Below are positions 51,905-61,131 of a DNA stretch of 64,000 bases, in pieces. Positions within the stretch are counted from its first letter, which is position 1. Each line of letters starts with the position of its first letter. Position numbers and translations under genes: made by a program. Source of the stretch: Pseudomonadales bacterium (GTDB lineage Bacteria > Pseudomonadota > Gammaproteobacteria > Pseudomonadales > Ketobacteraceae); the NCBI GenBank assembly GCA_020062665.1, contig JAGUVW010000015.1, forward strand, positions 1 to 64,000. Direction: 5' to 3'. The notes beneath the pieces were generated by a model. It had not been told where the DNA came from and did no database searches. It saw only the letters and a list, made by a program, of their open reading frames with translations.

Positions 51905-53926
51905 ATGCTTAAACTGTTCTGGCCAGCCATGTTCATCATGAACCGGCTGCAATATACCTATAAATTTCTGCTGATCAGTGTGTTGTTCGTCTGCCCGATC
52001 GTCCTGCTCAGCTACCAGTTATGGGATCAGCTGGAGCAGGATATCCAGATCACCTCGAACGAAGCGGAAGGCGTGCGCATCATCAGCGGACTCAGCGCAA
52101 TTGCCCTGGCCGCCAACCAGTATCGGGACATCATGATGGCCCACCAGTACGATCGCACCGATGCCATCACGCAACGACTGTCTCAGGCCCGTGCCGAGGT
52201 TCGCGATAGACTGGAACGTCTGGTCAATGACACCAAGGGCAGCGCGCTGCTGAAGCCCGACCACGTCGAACGCATCGAAAGCGCCTGGAAGAAATCCCTC
52301 AACGAGAACCTGGGAGCTGCACTGTTGCTGCGGGACTACATGCAGTCCTATGGTGCACTGGGCCTGGAAATCGAAAACCTGGTGTTCGAGATCGCCAAGT
52401 CCAGCGGATTGACAGCAGAGACGGATCCTTTGCTGAGTCAGGAGATCGCGCTCTACATCGAGAATCTGCGGTTGCTGCAACGGGACATAGGCAGCCTGCG
52501 GGGTTACGCCAACAACACGCTGAACACGGCCTATCTGGACAGCGCCACCCTCACCGAGGTGGAAACGCTGTACAACAACACCCGCAACACGCTGACCAAG
52601 GCGCAGGAGACGTTCGCCAAGCTGAGCCGAACGCAGCCCGATCATCCCCTCGCCAACACCATGAATGCCGTGACCACGCAAACCGAGACGATTCTGGTGG
52701 CCGTGAATGAGCAGTTGATCGAGGCGTTTGCCGACAAGATGACCTGGCAGGATTTCAACGCGCTCGCCACCGACAACATGGGCGCCCTGCTGGAAACGGA
52801 GCGCGCCATTCTGGATCGCACAATGGACACAGTGCTGCAGCGGCTGCACGCCAAGGAGAACAACCGCATCAGTCTGATCGTGAGCCTGCTGGTGTTGCTG
52901 GCGCTGATCGCCTATCTGTATCTGGGCCTGTACATCACACTGCGCACCAGCATTCGCAATATGGTCAACAGCGCGGCCAAGGTGGCCAACGGCGACATGA
53001 CGGTGCATGTGGATGATCTGAGCCAGGATGAGTTTTCCTACCTGATTGGCAATTTCAATTCGATGCTGGATCAGATGCGCAGCCTGATTCGCTCGGCCCA
53101 AAGCAGCAGCGACCTAACCCAGCAACACGCCGAGCAGGTACAGGAACTGGCCCAGCTCAACAGTGAACTGGTGCGCCAGCAGACCGAGGAAACCCGCAAG
53201 ATCAATCGCGCCATGGAAGAAATGACAGCAGCCTCGGCGGAGGTGGCCAAGGAAGCGGAATTCACCGCATCGGCAGCCGAAGACGCCGACGACAATGCGC
53301 GCGGCGGCAAGACGCTGGTGCACAACGCGGTAAAGAGTTTCGAGGATCTGACCCAGCGCATCAATGCCTCCATGCAGGTGGTGGAACGGCTGGCGGAACA
53401 GAGCCGCGGTGTGACAACCATTCTGGCGGTGATCAAGAGCATCGCCCAGCAGACCAATCTGCTGGCACTCAATGCCGCGATCGAGGCGGCACGCGCCGGT
53501 GAACAGGGCCGCGGTTTTGCCGTGGTGGCGGACGAAGTGCGTACCCTGGCCCAGCGCAGCCAGGAAGCCACCGAGGAAATCGACGGCGTGCTGGGCAAGA
53601 TCCAGTCTGGCGTCCAGGAAGCGGTGCACGCGATGAAAGTCAGCGTGGAGGTGACAGGAACCTCGGTGGGCACCGCCCGCTCGCTGAGCGACAAGCTGGA
53701 CGAGATTCTGCAGGGCGTCACCAGCATCACCGGGCGCACGCAGTCGATCTCGGCAGCGTCGCTGGAGCAGACCGAATCCGTCAATCATGTGCGGCTGAGT
53801 GTGCAGGCCATCGACGCCCGCGCAGACCAGGCAGCGGACGCAGCGTCCAACACGCTGAGTTCGGTGAGCGAAATGCGCCAGGCTGTCACGGATCTGACCC
53901 GGCAGCTGCAGCGTTTCAAGATCTGA
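51905..53926 (+). CDS. methyl-accepting chemotaxis protein
   Basis: A 673-aa chemoreceptor: membrane segment 1 at about residues 19-37, a long helical periplasmic domain (about 285 residues, no Cache or recognised ligand fold), membrane segment 2 at about 322-342, a HAMP domain and the MCP signalling hairpin with the conserved tip IAQQTNLLALNAAIEAARAGEQGRGFAVVADEVR (about residues 512-545). No CheR-binding pentapeptide ends the protein. AAGGTG precedes the ATG at 51905. It is a single gene between DUF6586 and topA, a place where pseudomonads have none, and a strong terminator follows. Ligand unknown. Confidence 0.93.
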   Translation: MLKLFWPAMFIMNRLQYTYKFLLISVLFVCPIVLLSYQLWDQLEQDIQITSNEAEGVRIISGLSAIALAANQYRDIMMAHQYDRTDAITQRLSQARAEVRDRLERLVNDTKGSALLKPDHVERIESAWKKSLNENLGAALLLRDYMQSYGALGLEIENLVFEIAKSSGLTAETDPLLSQEIALYIENLRLLQRDIGSLRGYANNTLNTAYLDSATLTEVETLYNNTRNTLTKAQETFAKLSRTQPDHPLANTMNAVTTQTETILVAVNEQLIEAFADKMTWQDFNALATDNMGALLETERAILDRTMDTVLQRLHAKENNRISLIVSLLVLLALIAYLYLGLYITLRTSIRNMVNSAAKVANGDMTVHVDDLSQDEFSYLIGNFNSMLDQMRSLIRSAQSSSDLTQQHAEQVQELAQLNSELVRQQTEETRKINRAMEEMTAASAEVAKEAEFTASAAEDADDNARGGKTLVHNAVKSFEDLTQRINASMQVVERLAEQSRGVTTILAVIKSIAQQTNLLALNAAIEAARAGEQGRGFAVVADEVRTLAQRSQEATEEIDGVLGKIQSGVQEAVHAMKVSVEVTGTSVGTARSLSDKLDEILQGVTSITGRTQSISAASLEQTESVNHVRLSVQAIDARADQAADAASNTLSSVSEMRQAVTDLTRQLQRFKI

Positions 53927-54004
53927 CGGAGTTAAGAGGCCGGATATTCAGATCTTGCCATCACCGCAATCGTCGTCGACAACCATCATTGACATTGCAA
54001 CGAA

Positions 54005-54033
54005 GAAGGGGCCATTGCGGCCCCTTCTTTTTT
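54005..54033 (+). terminator. intrinsic terminator after the chemoreceptor gene
   Basis: GAAGGGGCC / GGCCCCTTC (9-bp arms, 5-nt loop, 54005-54027) followed by TTTTTT. It lies between the convergent chemoreceptor and topA genes and may also serve topA, although the minus-strand T-run is poor. Confidence 0.92.
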
Positions 54034-54049
54034 CAGCAGACAGACTGCG

Positions 54050-56779
54050 TTACTTCGCCGCTTTCTTCTTGGCTCCAGCCTTGGCGGCGGGCTTCTTTGC
54101 GGCTGGCTTTTTAGCAGCGGGCTTTTTGACTGCCGACTTTTCTGCACCTGCAGCATCCTGCTTGGCCTTCCAGCGCTGACCGTCGAAGGTGGCCACCCAG
54201 CCGGTGGGCTTGCCATCTTTTTCTGACATCACGTACTGGGTCTTGCTCTTGCGGCTGAAGCGCACGATGGCGGGATTGCCCTCGGGGTCAGTTTCCGGCG
54301 CATCCAGCAGGAAGTGATATTTGGGATCGATCCTGTCGCCCACGGTTTTCAGTTCGGCGATGGCGGGCGCGCGGGTTTCCCGGTGTTTGGGGAACTGGCT
54401 GGCCGCCAGGAACAGGCCGGAAGCACCGTCCCGCAGCAGGAAGAAATCATCGGTCTTGTCGCAGCGCAGGTGCGGCATGGGAATCGGCTCGGCCTTGGGC
54501 GGTGCAACCTCGCCGTTGCGCAGCAGTTTGCGGGTGTTGCCGCACTCGCTGTTGGTGCAACCGAAATACTTGCCGAAGCGGCCGGTTTTCAGCTGCATGT
54601 CAGAGCCGCATTTGTCGCATTCCACGATGGGGCCTTCGTAGCCCTTGATCTTGAAATTGCCGGCCTCGATCTCGTAGCCATCGCAATCCGGGCTGTTGCC
54701 GCAGACGTGCAGCTTGCGCTTCTCGTCGATCAGGTAATTTTCCATCGCGGTGCCGCACTTCTTGCAGCGGTGTTTTTCCCGCAAGGCGCGTGCTTCCGCT
54801 TCCTCATCGTCGACGTTGAGGGCTTCGGACCCGTGAATCAAATTGATGGTGGCCTTGCAGCGTTCTTTCGGCGGCAGTGCATAACCGGAGCAGCCCAGGA
54901 ACACGCCGGTGCTGCCGGTGCGGATCATCATGTTGCGACCGCACTCGGGGCACTTGATCGTGGTTTCCACCGGCGGGTTCAGGCGCATGCCCTTGCCTTC
55001 GGCTTCGGCGGTTTCCAGCTTTTTGGAAAAGTCCTTGTAGAACTCGTTCAGTACCTGTTTCCAGTCGAGCTTGCCTTCGGCGATTTCGTCCAGCCGCTCT
55101 TCCATCTGGGCGGTGAAGTTGTAGTCCATCAGGTTGGTGAAACTTTCGTTCAGGCGGTCGGTGACGATGTCACCCATTTTTTCCGCGTAGAAACGCCGGC
55201 TTTCCAGCTTGACGTAACCACGCTCCTGAATGGTGGATATGATGGACGCATAGGTGGACGGCCGGCCGATGGCGCGCTTTTCCAGCTCCTTTACCAGGCT
55301 GGCTTCGGTGTAGCGCGCAGGCGGCTTGGTGAAGTGCTGGCTGTGGTCGAGCTGTTTCAGTTTCAGCGTTTCGCCCACTTTCACATCAGGCAGCTCGATG
55401 TCTTCGTCGGTTTTCTTGCTGCCCGGCATGTTCACGATCAGGTGACCGTCGAACTGCAGGATGCGGCCTTTGGTGCGCAGCTCGAACTCGCCGGCGCTGA
55501 CGGACAGGTTGGTGCTCATGTATTCGGCGGGCGGCATCTGGCAGGCCACGAAGCGCTTCCAGATCAGGTCGTACAGCTTCTGCGCGTCCTGCTCCAGCCC
55601 GGCCACGCTGTTGGCCAGCACGGCCACGTCGGTGGGACGAATCGCTTCGTGGGCTTCCTGGGCGCCTTCCTTGCTGGCGTAGAAATTCGGATTTTCCGGC
55701 ACGTACTGCTTGCCGTACTTCTTCACGATGTAATCACGGCAACCGTTGATGGCATCCATGCTCAGGTTGGTGGAGTCGGTACGCATGTAGGTGATGTAGC
55801 CGGCCTCGTACAGGCGCTGGGCCATCATCATGGTTTTCTTCACGCTGAAGCCCAGACGGGTGCTGGCGGCCTGCTGCAGTGTCGAGGTGGTGAACGGCGC
55901 GGCCGGACGGGACTTGGTGGGCTTGTCCTCGCGCCCGGCCACGGTGTACGGCTGCTTCTGCAGAATGGCCAGGGCCTTTTCCGCGTCCGTCTGATTGGTG
56001 GGGCGGAATTCCTTGCCGGCCTGTTTCATCACCTGCAGGCGCAGCTCGGCGTTCTTGGCTGTGGCGGTGTCAGCGAAGATTTCCCAGTATTCCTCGGGAA
56101 TGAAGGCGCGGATTTCGCGCTCGCGCTCCACGATCATTTTCACGGCCACCGACTGCACCCGGCCGGCGGACAGGCCACGGGCGATCTTGGCCCACAGCAG
56201 CGGCGACACCATGTAGCCCACGACGCGATCGAGAAAGCGACGGGCCTGCTGGGCATTCACGCGGGGCTGGTTCAGCACACCAGGCTTGGAGAACGCTTCC
56301 TGGATGGCGGTTTTGGTGATCTCGTTGAACACCACCCGCTTGTAGCGGGATTCGTCGCCGCCGATGACTTCCCGCAGGTGCCAGGCGATGGCCTCCCCTT
56401 CGCGGTCCAAGTCCGTTGCGAGGTAGATGGTGTCGGCTTCGCGGGCGAGCTTCTTCAGTTCGGCAACCACCTTTTCCTTGTCCGGCAGGATCTGGTAGTT
56501 GGCTTTCCAGCCGCCTTCCGGGTCCACGCCCATGCGGCTGATGAGGGATTCACGGGCCTTGGTGCGCTGGTGCTCGGCTTTTTCATCGGCGCTGAGCTTG
56601 CGGGTCTGGGCGGCCTTCTGGGCCCGTTCCTTGGGATCAACGGTGCTGGCCTTGCTGCCACTGGTGGGCAGGTCGCGGACGTGGCCGACGCTGGATTTGA
56701 CCACGAAATCCTTGCCCAGATACTTGTTGATGGTCTTCGCCTTGGCAGGCGACTCCACGATGACCAGTGATTTTCCCAT
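54050..56779 (-). CDS. topA: DNA topoisomerase I
   Basis: A 909-aa type IA topoisomerase. The Toprim domain has [13 protein letters not shown] (Glu9) and the metal residues in ATDLDREGE (Asp123, Asp125); the catalytic Tyr331 lies in [13 protein letters not shown]. Three to four C-terminal zinc ribbons follow ([36 protein letters not shown]), then a basic tail with repeated KKPAA units. The enzyme relaxes negative supercoils by single-strand passage. The ATG at 56779 fits the family. A good sigma-70 promoter lies 50 nt upstream. Confidence 0.97.
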   Translation of the reverse strand: MGKSLVIVESPAKAKTINKYLGKDFVVKSSVGHVRDLPTSGSKASTVDPKERAQKAAQTRKLSADEKAEHQRTKARESLISRMGVDPEGGWKANYQILPDKEKVVAELKKLAREADTIYLATDLDREGEAIAWHLREVIGGDESRYKRVVFNEITKTAIQEAFSKPGVLNQPRVNAQQARRFLDRVVGYMVSPLLWAKIARGLSAGRVQSVAVKMIVEREREIRAFIPEEYWEIFADTATAKNAELRLQVMKQAGKEFRPTNQTDAEKALAILQKQPYTVAGREDKPTKSRPAAPFTTSTLQQAASTRLGFSVKKTMMMAQRLYEAGYITYMRTDSTNLSMDAINGCRDYIVKKYGKQYVPENPNFYASKEGAQEAHEAIRPTDVAVLANSVAGLEQDAQKLYDLIWKRFVACQMPPAEYMSTNLSVSAGEFELRTKGRILQFDGHLIVNMPGSKKTDEDIELPDVKVGETLKLKQLDHSQHFTKPPARYTEASLVKELEKRAIGRPSTYASIISTIQERGYVKLESRRFYAEKMGDIVTDRLNESFTNLMDYNFTAQMEERLDEIAEGKLDWKQVLNEFYKDFSKKLETAEAEGKGMRLNPPVETTIKCPECGRNMMIRTGSTGVFLGCSGYALPPKERCKATINLIHGSEALNVDDEEAEARALREKHRCKKCGTAMENYLIDEKRKLHVCGNSPDCDGYEIEAGNFKIKGYEGPIVECDKCGSDMQLKTGRFGKYFGCTNSECGNTRKLLRNGEVAPPKAEPIPMPHLRCDKTDDFFLLRDGASGLFLAASQFPKHRETRAPAIAELKTVGDRIDPKYHFLLDAPETDPEGNPAIVRFSRKSKTQYVMSEKDGKPTGWVATFDGQRWKAKQDAAGAEKSAVKKPAAKKPAAKKPAAKAGAKKKAAK
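54053..54130 (-). repeat. Lys/Ala-rich low-complexity tail of topA
   Basis: The last 25-30 codons of topA encode tandem KKPAA-like units followed by [10 protein letters not shown], visible as repeated GCTTTTTAGCAGC-type sequence. Histone-like tails of this kind raise non-specific DNA binding. Confidence 0.75.
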
Positions 56780-57172
56780 AGGGTTGTTTCCAGCCTTGCG
56801 TTTTGTAAATCCGTCAAAAGGGCGACATATATAAGAGCTGACAGAGCAATGGTCAAGGGAACTGTTCTCGTTCAGCGCCCTTCCCTGCTCTGCCCCTGCC
56901 GCGAGGCGACGCCCGTTGGCGTCGTATTTTCAACAAGTTAGATGCTAATTTCCGAATCGACAAGTTTTCCTAACCGGCGTTGGGGGGCCAACGGGGCGAC
57001 CGGTGCCCGGTTTTGGTGAGCCAGCGCACGTCCGGGAGCAGGTAAAAAGATGGCAATCCGGCTACGCTTGATGAACGCCCGAACCGCATGCCCGGCAGGG
57101 GTCATGGCTGGCCGCACTGCCGGCGGGATTTGCCGGGCTTTCCAACACAATCAAGATATTACGAGGTTTTAC
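56780..57172. other. divergent intergenic region between topA and the exported unknown
   Basis: A 393-bp gap. It contains the topA promoter near 56828-56856; the rest (about 56880-57170) is GC-rich and holds nothing I recognise, apart from a possible AT-rich promoter stretch just before 57173. Confidence 0.5.
56828..56856 (-). promoter_or_regulatory. topA promoter
   Basis: On the minus strand -35 TTGACC (56851-56856), 17-bp spacer and -10 TATATA (56828-56833), about 49 nt upstream of the topA ATG. Confidence 0.75.
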
Positions 57173-57988
57173 ATGCCTGTTCGCTGCATCCGCTTTGGCT
57201 GGCTTGTTCTGTTGCTCGGCCTGCTGTCACCACTGACATACGCGGACTCCAATCCGGCTGTGGTGCTGCGCAATCTGCACACCGCACAGATGAAGCTGCA
57301 TGCCACCGCGTCGGCGTTCCACCGCTATCAGGGCAGCGAGGGCGACAGCAAGCAGCTAATCCAGTTGAACGAGGCACTGGGGCAACTCAAAACCAGTTTC
57401 CAGACCTCGTTTCAGGATCTGGCAGATCTGGGGATGAAGTCGGAATTGGATCAGGTACGCGGGCACTGGCGTGAGGCGGCGCGCTTTCTGAACACCGCCA
57501 TGACCGCCATCGCCGGCAGCGGTTTTGCCGAAGGCCAGGTCACCAACGGGTATCTGCTGAACAACTATCACACCGCCACGGCGCTGAAGAACGCCTATCA
57601 GGCGGTGCTGAAAACCACCGGCATCCGGATTCCCGCCGTGTTGCAGGCCCTGCGCGAGCAGACGGTGCTGTTCCAGGAAATGTCGGCGCTGTATATGGAG
57701 CAGAGCACTGCCCAGTATGCCTACACCTATCGCAGCGAAGCCGGCAACGACGAGACCCTGGACAAGATGGCGCAGCGTTTCAATTTCGGCCTGGAGGACA
57801 TCGAGAAGCAACTGGCCGGCAATGCGGACGCGATCAAACGGCTGAACCACGCCCGCAACAAGTGGCGCTTCCTGGAAAAGTCGTTCATGAATTACACCGA
57901 GAACGCGGTGCCCTATCTGGTGGTGAAATTCGGCCCCGAGATCACCGCAGAGCTGGAAGCACTGGCAGCCAGTTTCGACAAGGGCTGA
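57173..57988 (+). CDS. exported helical protein of unknown function
   Basis: A 271-aa protein with a signal peptide (FGWLVLLLGLLSPLTYA) and an all-helical mature part (LRNLHTAQMKLHATASAFHRYQ, KSELDQVRGHWREAARFLNTAM, LYMEQSTAQYAYTYRSEAG). The layout recalls the ligand-binding helical bundles of chemoreceptors or PilJ-type proteins, without membrane segments or signalling domain; this is only a resemblance. GAGG lies about 9 nt before the ATG at 57173, which decides against the longer frame to 57050. It stands alone between topA and an AraC regulator. Confidence 0.7.
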   Translation: MPVRCIRFGWLVLLLGLLSPLTYADSNPAVVLRNLHTAQMKLHATASAFHRYQGSEGDSKQLIQLNEALGQLKTSFQTSFQDLADLGMKSELDQVRGHWREAARFLNTAMTAIAGSGFAEGQVTNGYLLNNYHTATALKNAYQAVLKTTGIRIPAVLQALREQTVLFQEMSALYMEQSTAQYAYTYRSEAGNDETLDKMAQRFNFGLEDIEKQLAGNADAIKRLNHARNKWRFLEKSFMNYTENAVPYLVVKFGPEITAELEALAASFDKG

Positions 57989-58027
57989 TCTGCTTCGACA
58001 CAACCTGATCCTGTCAGCAACATATGA

Positions 58028-59020
58028 TCAGCGCCGTTTCTGATATTGCAGGGGCGTTTTGCCCGTCCACTGGCGGAACGCCCGGGTGAACGCACTCTGC
58101 TCGGAGTAGCCCAGCAGCAGTGCGATTTCACTCAGCGTCAGCCGCTGTTCCTCCAGATATTGCCGCGCCAGTTGCAGGCGCATCTGCTGCAGCAATTCCT
58201 TGAACACCAGTTTTTTCTCCGCCAGCCGCCGGTGCAGGGTGCGCGGTGACAGCGCCAGGGTGCGCGCCACCTGTTCCAGCGTCGGCTCGCCGTTCTGGAT
58301 CGCCTTGATGATGGCCTGCTGCAGAGACTGCTGGAAATCCTCGCTATCAGGCAGCACCGCCAGCAGGGCTTCGGCCTGGCGATCCAGCAGGTTTTTCAGG
58401 CCGGGGTCGCTGTTGGTCACCGGCAGCGCGAAGTACGTCAGCGGGAAATGCAGTTCGGTGAAGGGGCATTCGAATTCCACCGGGCAGTGGAACAGCTGTT
58501 CGTAGGGCGAAAAATCCGGCGGCGGCGGGAAATTGAAACGGACACGGGACGGCGCCAGATCCTCCACCCCCGTCATCATGCGCACAAACCGCAGCATGCC
58601 TACCACCAGCACCTCGTCGGACAGCCGGGTGGACGGCCCGAAATCCGAACTCCAGCGCATGCACACCTGATCACCCTGCGCGATGGGGTGAGCACGATCG
58701 CCGTCGTGGAGCAGGCGCTGGTAGCGTTCGAAGCGCTGCAGGGCCTCGGCCACGGTGTCGCAGGAGAGCGTCAGATAGCCCAGGATGCCCAGGTGAGAGG
58801 GCCGGATGCTCATCCCCAGCTCCAGCCCCACCGGGTGTCCTGGCAGGCGCTGCTGGATGGCCTCCAGCAGATCCCACCAGTCCTGGAAGGTCATGCGGCT
58901 GTTGGGGGCGAACTGTTGCAGACGGCGCAGCAGCACGGGATCGTTGATCCCGTGTTCGCGCAAATAGTCCAGTAATAGCCCGGCCAGATCGCCGGTGACG
59001 TGCAGATTCGCAAGCAGCAT
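58028..59020 (-). CDS. AraC-family transcriptional regulator (OruR/ArgR-like)
   Basis: A 330-aa regulator. The N-terminal part (residues about 20-200, LSCDTVAEALQRFERYQRLLHDG) is the Arabinose_bd-like ligand domain of the group; the C-terminal 100 residues hold two helix-turn-helix units (TLEQVARTLALSPRTLHRRL and TLSEIALLLGYSEQSAFTRAFRQWTGKTPLQY). The start ATG at 59020 replaces a longer frame that begins with TTG at 59056. It is divergent from the fatty-acid hydroxylase gene with 96 nt between them, so that gene is the likely target. The ligand is unknown. Confidence 0.9.
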   Translation of the reverse strand: MLLANLHVTGDLAGLLLDYLREHGINDPVLLRRLQQFAPNSRMTFQDWWDLLEAIQQRLPGHPVGLELGMSIRPSHLGILGYLTLSCDTVAEALQRFERYQRLLHDGDRAHPIAQGDQVCMRWSSDFGPSTRLSDEVLVVGMLRFVRMMTGVEDLAPSRVRFNFPPPPDFSPYEQLFHCPVEFECPFTELHFPLTYFALPVTNSDPGLKNLLDRQAEALLAVLPDSEDFQQSLQQAIIKAIQNGEPTLEQVARTLALSPRTLHRRLAEKKLVFKELLQQMRLQLARQYLEEQRLTLSEIALLLGYSEQSAFTRAFRQWTGKTPLQYQKRR

Positions 59021-59116
59021 GGCGGGAATTGTCAAAAATTTGCCGGGATCGGTCAATCCCTTTCCCCACTATCCTTTTATTCTGGTGGCATCACAGAACC
59101 GGCCGGGGAGCCTGCG

Positions 59117-60013
59117 ATGCAAGACGTGTTACATGCCATTTTCTTCGTGATTGCCTTTGGCGCGGTGTTTATCGCGGTGATTGGGCTGGAGGCGGGCTAT
59201 GTGCGCCTGAAGCAGCGCGCGGGCGTTTATCACTGGAAGGAAACCCTGGCCAACCTGGGCACCGGCTTTTCCTACAAGATCGTGGACGGTGTTGCCATTG
59301 CCCTGTTCATCCAGGCGTTTTACGAGTGGGTGGCGCAGTATGGACTGCAGTGGTATCCCGAAGCGTCCCTGTGGAGCGCGCTGGTGCTGATCGTGCTGGT
59401 GGATTTCTGCTTTTATGTGAATCACGTGCTGATGCACAAGGTGCGCTGGTTCTGGGCCACTCACGTGACACACCATTCTTCCGAGCACATGAATTTTTCC
59501 ACCGCACTGCGGCAGAACTTCATGCATGCATTCAACGGCGCGTGGATTCTGTGGTGGATTCCGGCGGCGCTGCTGGGCTTCGACAAGGACTGGGTGCTGC
59601 TGGCGATCGAGGGCAATCTGGTGTACCAGTTTTTCCTCCACACCGAGCAGGTGCGCAAGCTGGGCTGGCTGGAAAAAGTCTTCAACACGCCATCGCACCA
59701 CCGGGTGCATCATGGCCGCAATCCGGCGCAGATCGACACCAATTTCGGCGGCATTTTCATCGTCTGGGACAAGCTGTTCGGCACCTTCCGCGCCGAGGAA
59801 AGTGCTGGCCCGATCATCTATGGCTGCTCGCGTATGCCGGAAAAACCCTACGATCCGATCCATCTGCAATTGCATGAATGGCGCAACATGCTGCAGGATC
59901 TGTGGCGTTACAAGGACTGGCGGATTCTGGTGATGGCGCCGGACTGGGTGGAGCGCCGCTATGGAGAACAGCCGATGGCGGGAAGCGTCAAGACGGAAAC
60001 GCCGTCAGTCTGA
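59117..60013 (+). CDS. sterol desaturase / fatty acid hydroxylase superfamily protein
   Basis: A 298-aa inner-membrane di-iron enzyme with about four segments and the three His clusters HVLMHKVRWFWATH, HVTHHSSEHMN and HHRVHHG. Members insert oxygen or a double bond into lipids (sterol C5, fatty acid, alkylglycerol). The order and spacing resemble bacterial alkylglycerol monooxygenase-like proteins. The ATG at 59117 has GGGGAG about 6 nt upstream. It is divergent from an AraC regulator that may control it. The substrate is not determined. Confidence 0.88.
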   Translation: MQDVLHAIFFVIAFGAVFIAVIGLEAGYVRLKQRAGVYHWKETLANLGTGFSYKIVDGVAIALFIQAFYEWVAQYGLQWYPEASLWSALVLIVLVDFCFYVNHVLMHKVRWFWATHVTHHSSEHMNFSTALRQNFMHAFNGAWILWWIPAALLGFDKDWVLLAIEGNLVYQFFLHTEQVRKLGWLEKVFNTPSHHRVHHGRNPAQIDTNFGGIFIVWDKLFGTFRAEESAGPIIYGCSRMPEKPYDPIHLQLHEWRNMLQDLWRYKDWRILVMAPDWVERRYGEQPMAGSVKTETPSV

Positions 60014-60091
60014 GCAGCTGTTGCGGGCACGACCTTTTTTCCGGAACGCCGATCCGCGTATCAGCAAACCCAGACGCTGATGCGCAGCCCG

Positions 60092-60592
60092 TTACGCTTT
60101 CAGCAACTGCTCGATCAACTGGCACAGCGCTTCTGCTTCGGCGCTGTCGCCCTTTTCATTCCACACGATGCTCACCGAGCGCGGCCCCAGCTCCAGCGCC
60201 AGAAAATCCGGCTGCTGCGCCTGCTCCCACTGCACCAGCACGGCGTCGATGGCGGGATTGGTCTTCTGCCGCACGTCGGCGGATTCCCACACGAAACGCC
60301 CCTGGGGAATCTTGCGCTGAATCCATTTGCCGTGCAGTGACGGGCCGCTCTGCCCTTCATCCGCGATGCGCTGAAACCGCGACCAGCTGAAATCCGCCAG
60401 ATGGGGATTGCGTTCCAGCACGGGGCTGAACTGGGTGTCCTGGCGCAGCAGCAATGGCTGCACCTTCACCCGATACTGCTGTGCCACCTGGCGAATCCGC
60501 GCCAGCCGACGCTCCCGGGGAGACGGCCGCAGCATCATGACTGGCCCCAAAATCAGCAGCATGACAAAGCCGATGAGCAGGAATATTTCCAT
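60092..60592 (-). CDS. membrane-anchored protein of unknown function
   Basis: A 166-aa protein with one N-terminal membrane segment (IFLLIGFVMLLILGPVMML), a basic linker (RPSPRERRLARIRQVAQQYRV) and a cytoplasmic domain (WIQRKIPQGRFVWESADVRQK, PDFLALELGPRSVSIVWNEKGDS). The opening resembles YajC, but the rest does not, so I leave the name open. The ATG at 60592 is chosen because it starts the membrane segment; the frame runs to 60676. It stands between the hydroxylase and uspA genes and is divergent from uspA. Confidence 0.7.
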   Translation of the reverse strand: MEIFLLIGFVMLLILGPVMMLRPSPRERRLARIRQVAQQYRVKVQPLLLRQDTQFSPVLERNPHLADFSWSRFQRIADEGQSGPSLHGKWIQRKIPQGRFVWESADVRQKTNPAIDAVLVQWEQAQQPDFLALELGPRSVSIVWNEKGDSAEAEALCQLIEQLLKA

Positions 60593-60690
60593 GAACCCCT
60601 TCCGAATTGACCAATGACAAGGCTTGAACTGGCAAAGCCAAGCATTATCTAATAGAACCCGATGATTCCAAACCACAAAAGGATTTCACC

Positions 60691-61131
60691 ATGGGCCAAT
60701 ATACTCACATCCTGCTGGCAGCCGATTTCAATCCAGAATCCGAGAAGGTTGTGCATCGGGCAAAGGCGCTGGCGGCCAACTTCCACGCCAGACTCAGCAT
60801 CGTGCATGTGCTGGAGCCGATTTCCATTGCGTATGGCGGTGAATTCCCGGTGGATCTGGGTGATCTGCACAAGGAGCTGGAAAAACAGGCGAAGCAGCAG
60901 CTGGGGGCGCTGGGCGAAAAGCTGAATGTGGCGCCGGAGCATCAGTATCTGGAAGTGGGCATCACCGAGAAGGAAATCCTGCGGGTGGCCAAGGCCAACG
61001 GCGTGGATCTGATCGTGATGGGCAGCCATGGGCGACATGGGCTGGCGTTGCTGCTGGGTTCAACGGCGAACGCGGTGCTGCATCATGCGGACATTGATGT
61101 ATTGGCGGTGCGGGTCGGGAAGAAATCCTAA
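60691..61131 (+). CDS. universal stress protein (UspA family)
   Basis: A 146-aa Usp protein: YTHILLAADFNPESEKVVHRAKALA at the start, VDLIVMGSHGRHGLALLLGSTANAVLHHADIDVLAVR at the end. The ATP-binding pattern G-x2-G-x9-G-(S/T) is complete (GSHGRHGLALLLGST). Members protect cells in stationary phase and stress by unknown means. AGGA lies 9 nt before the ATG. Its stop overlaps the stop of the next, convergent gene by 4 nt. Confidence 0.93.
   Translation: MGQYTHILLAADFNPESEKVVHRAKALAANFHARLSIVHVLEPISIAYGGEFPVDLGDLHKELEKQAKQQLGALGEKLNVAPEHQYLEVGITEKEILRVAKANGVDLIVMGSHGRHGLALLLGSTANAVLHHADIDVLAVRVGKKS

Noticed and set aside
54314-56770. An 818-codon plus-strand reading frame opposite topA
   Set aside because: High G+C leaves few stop codons; the protein is a low-information mirror of the well-supported topA gene.
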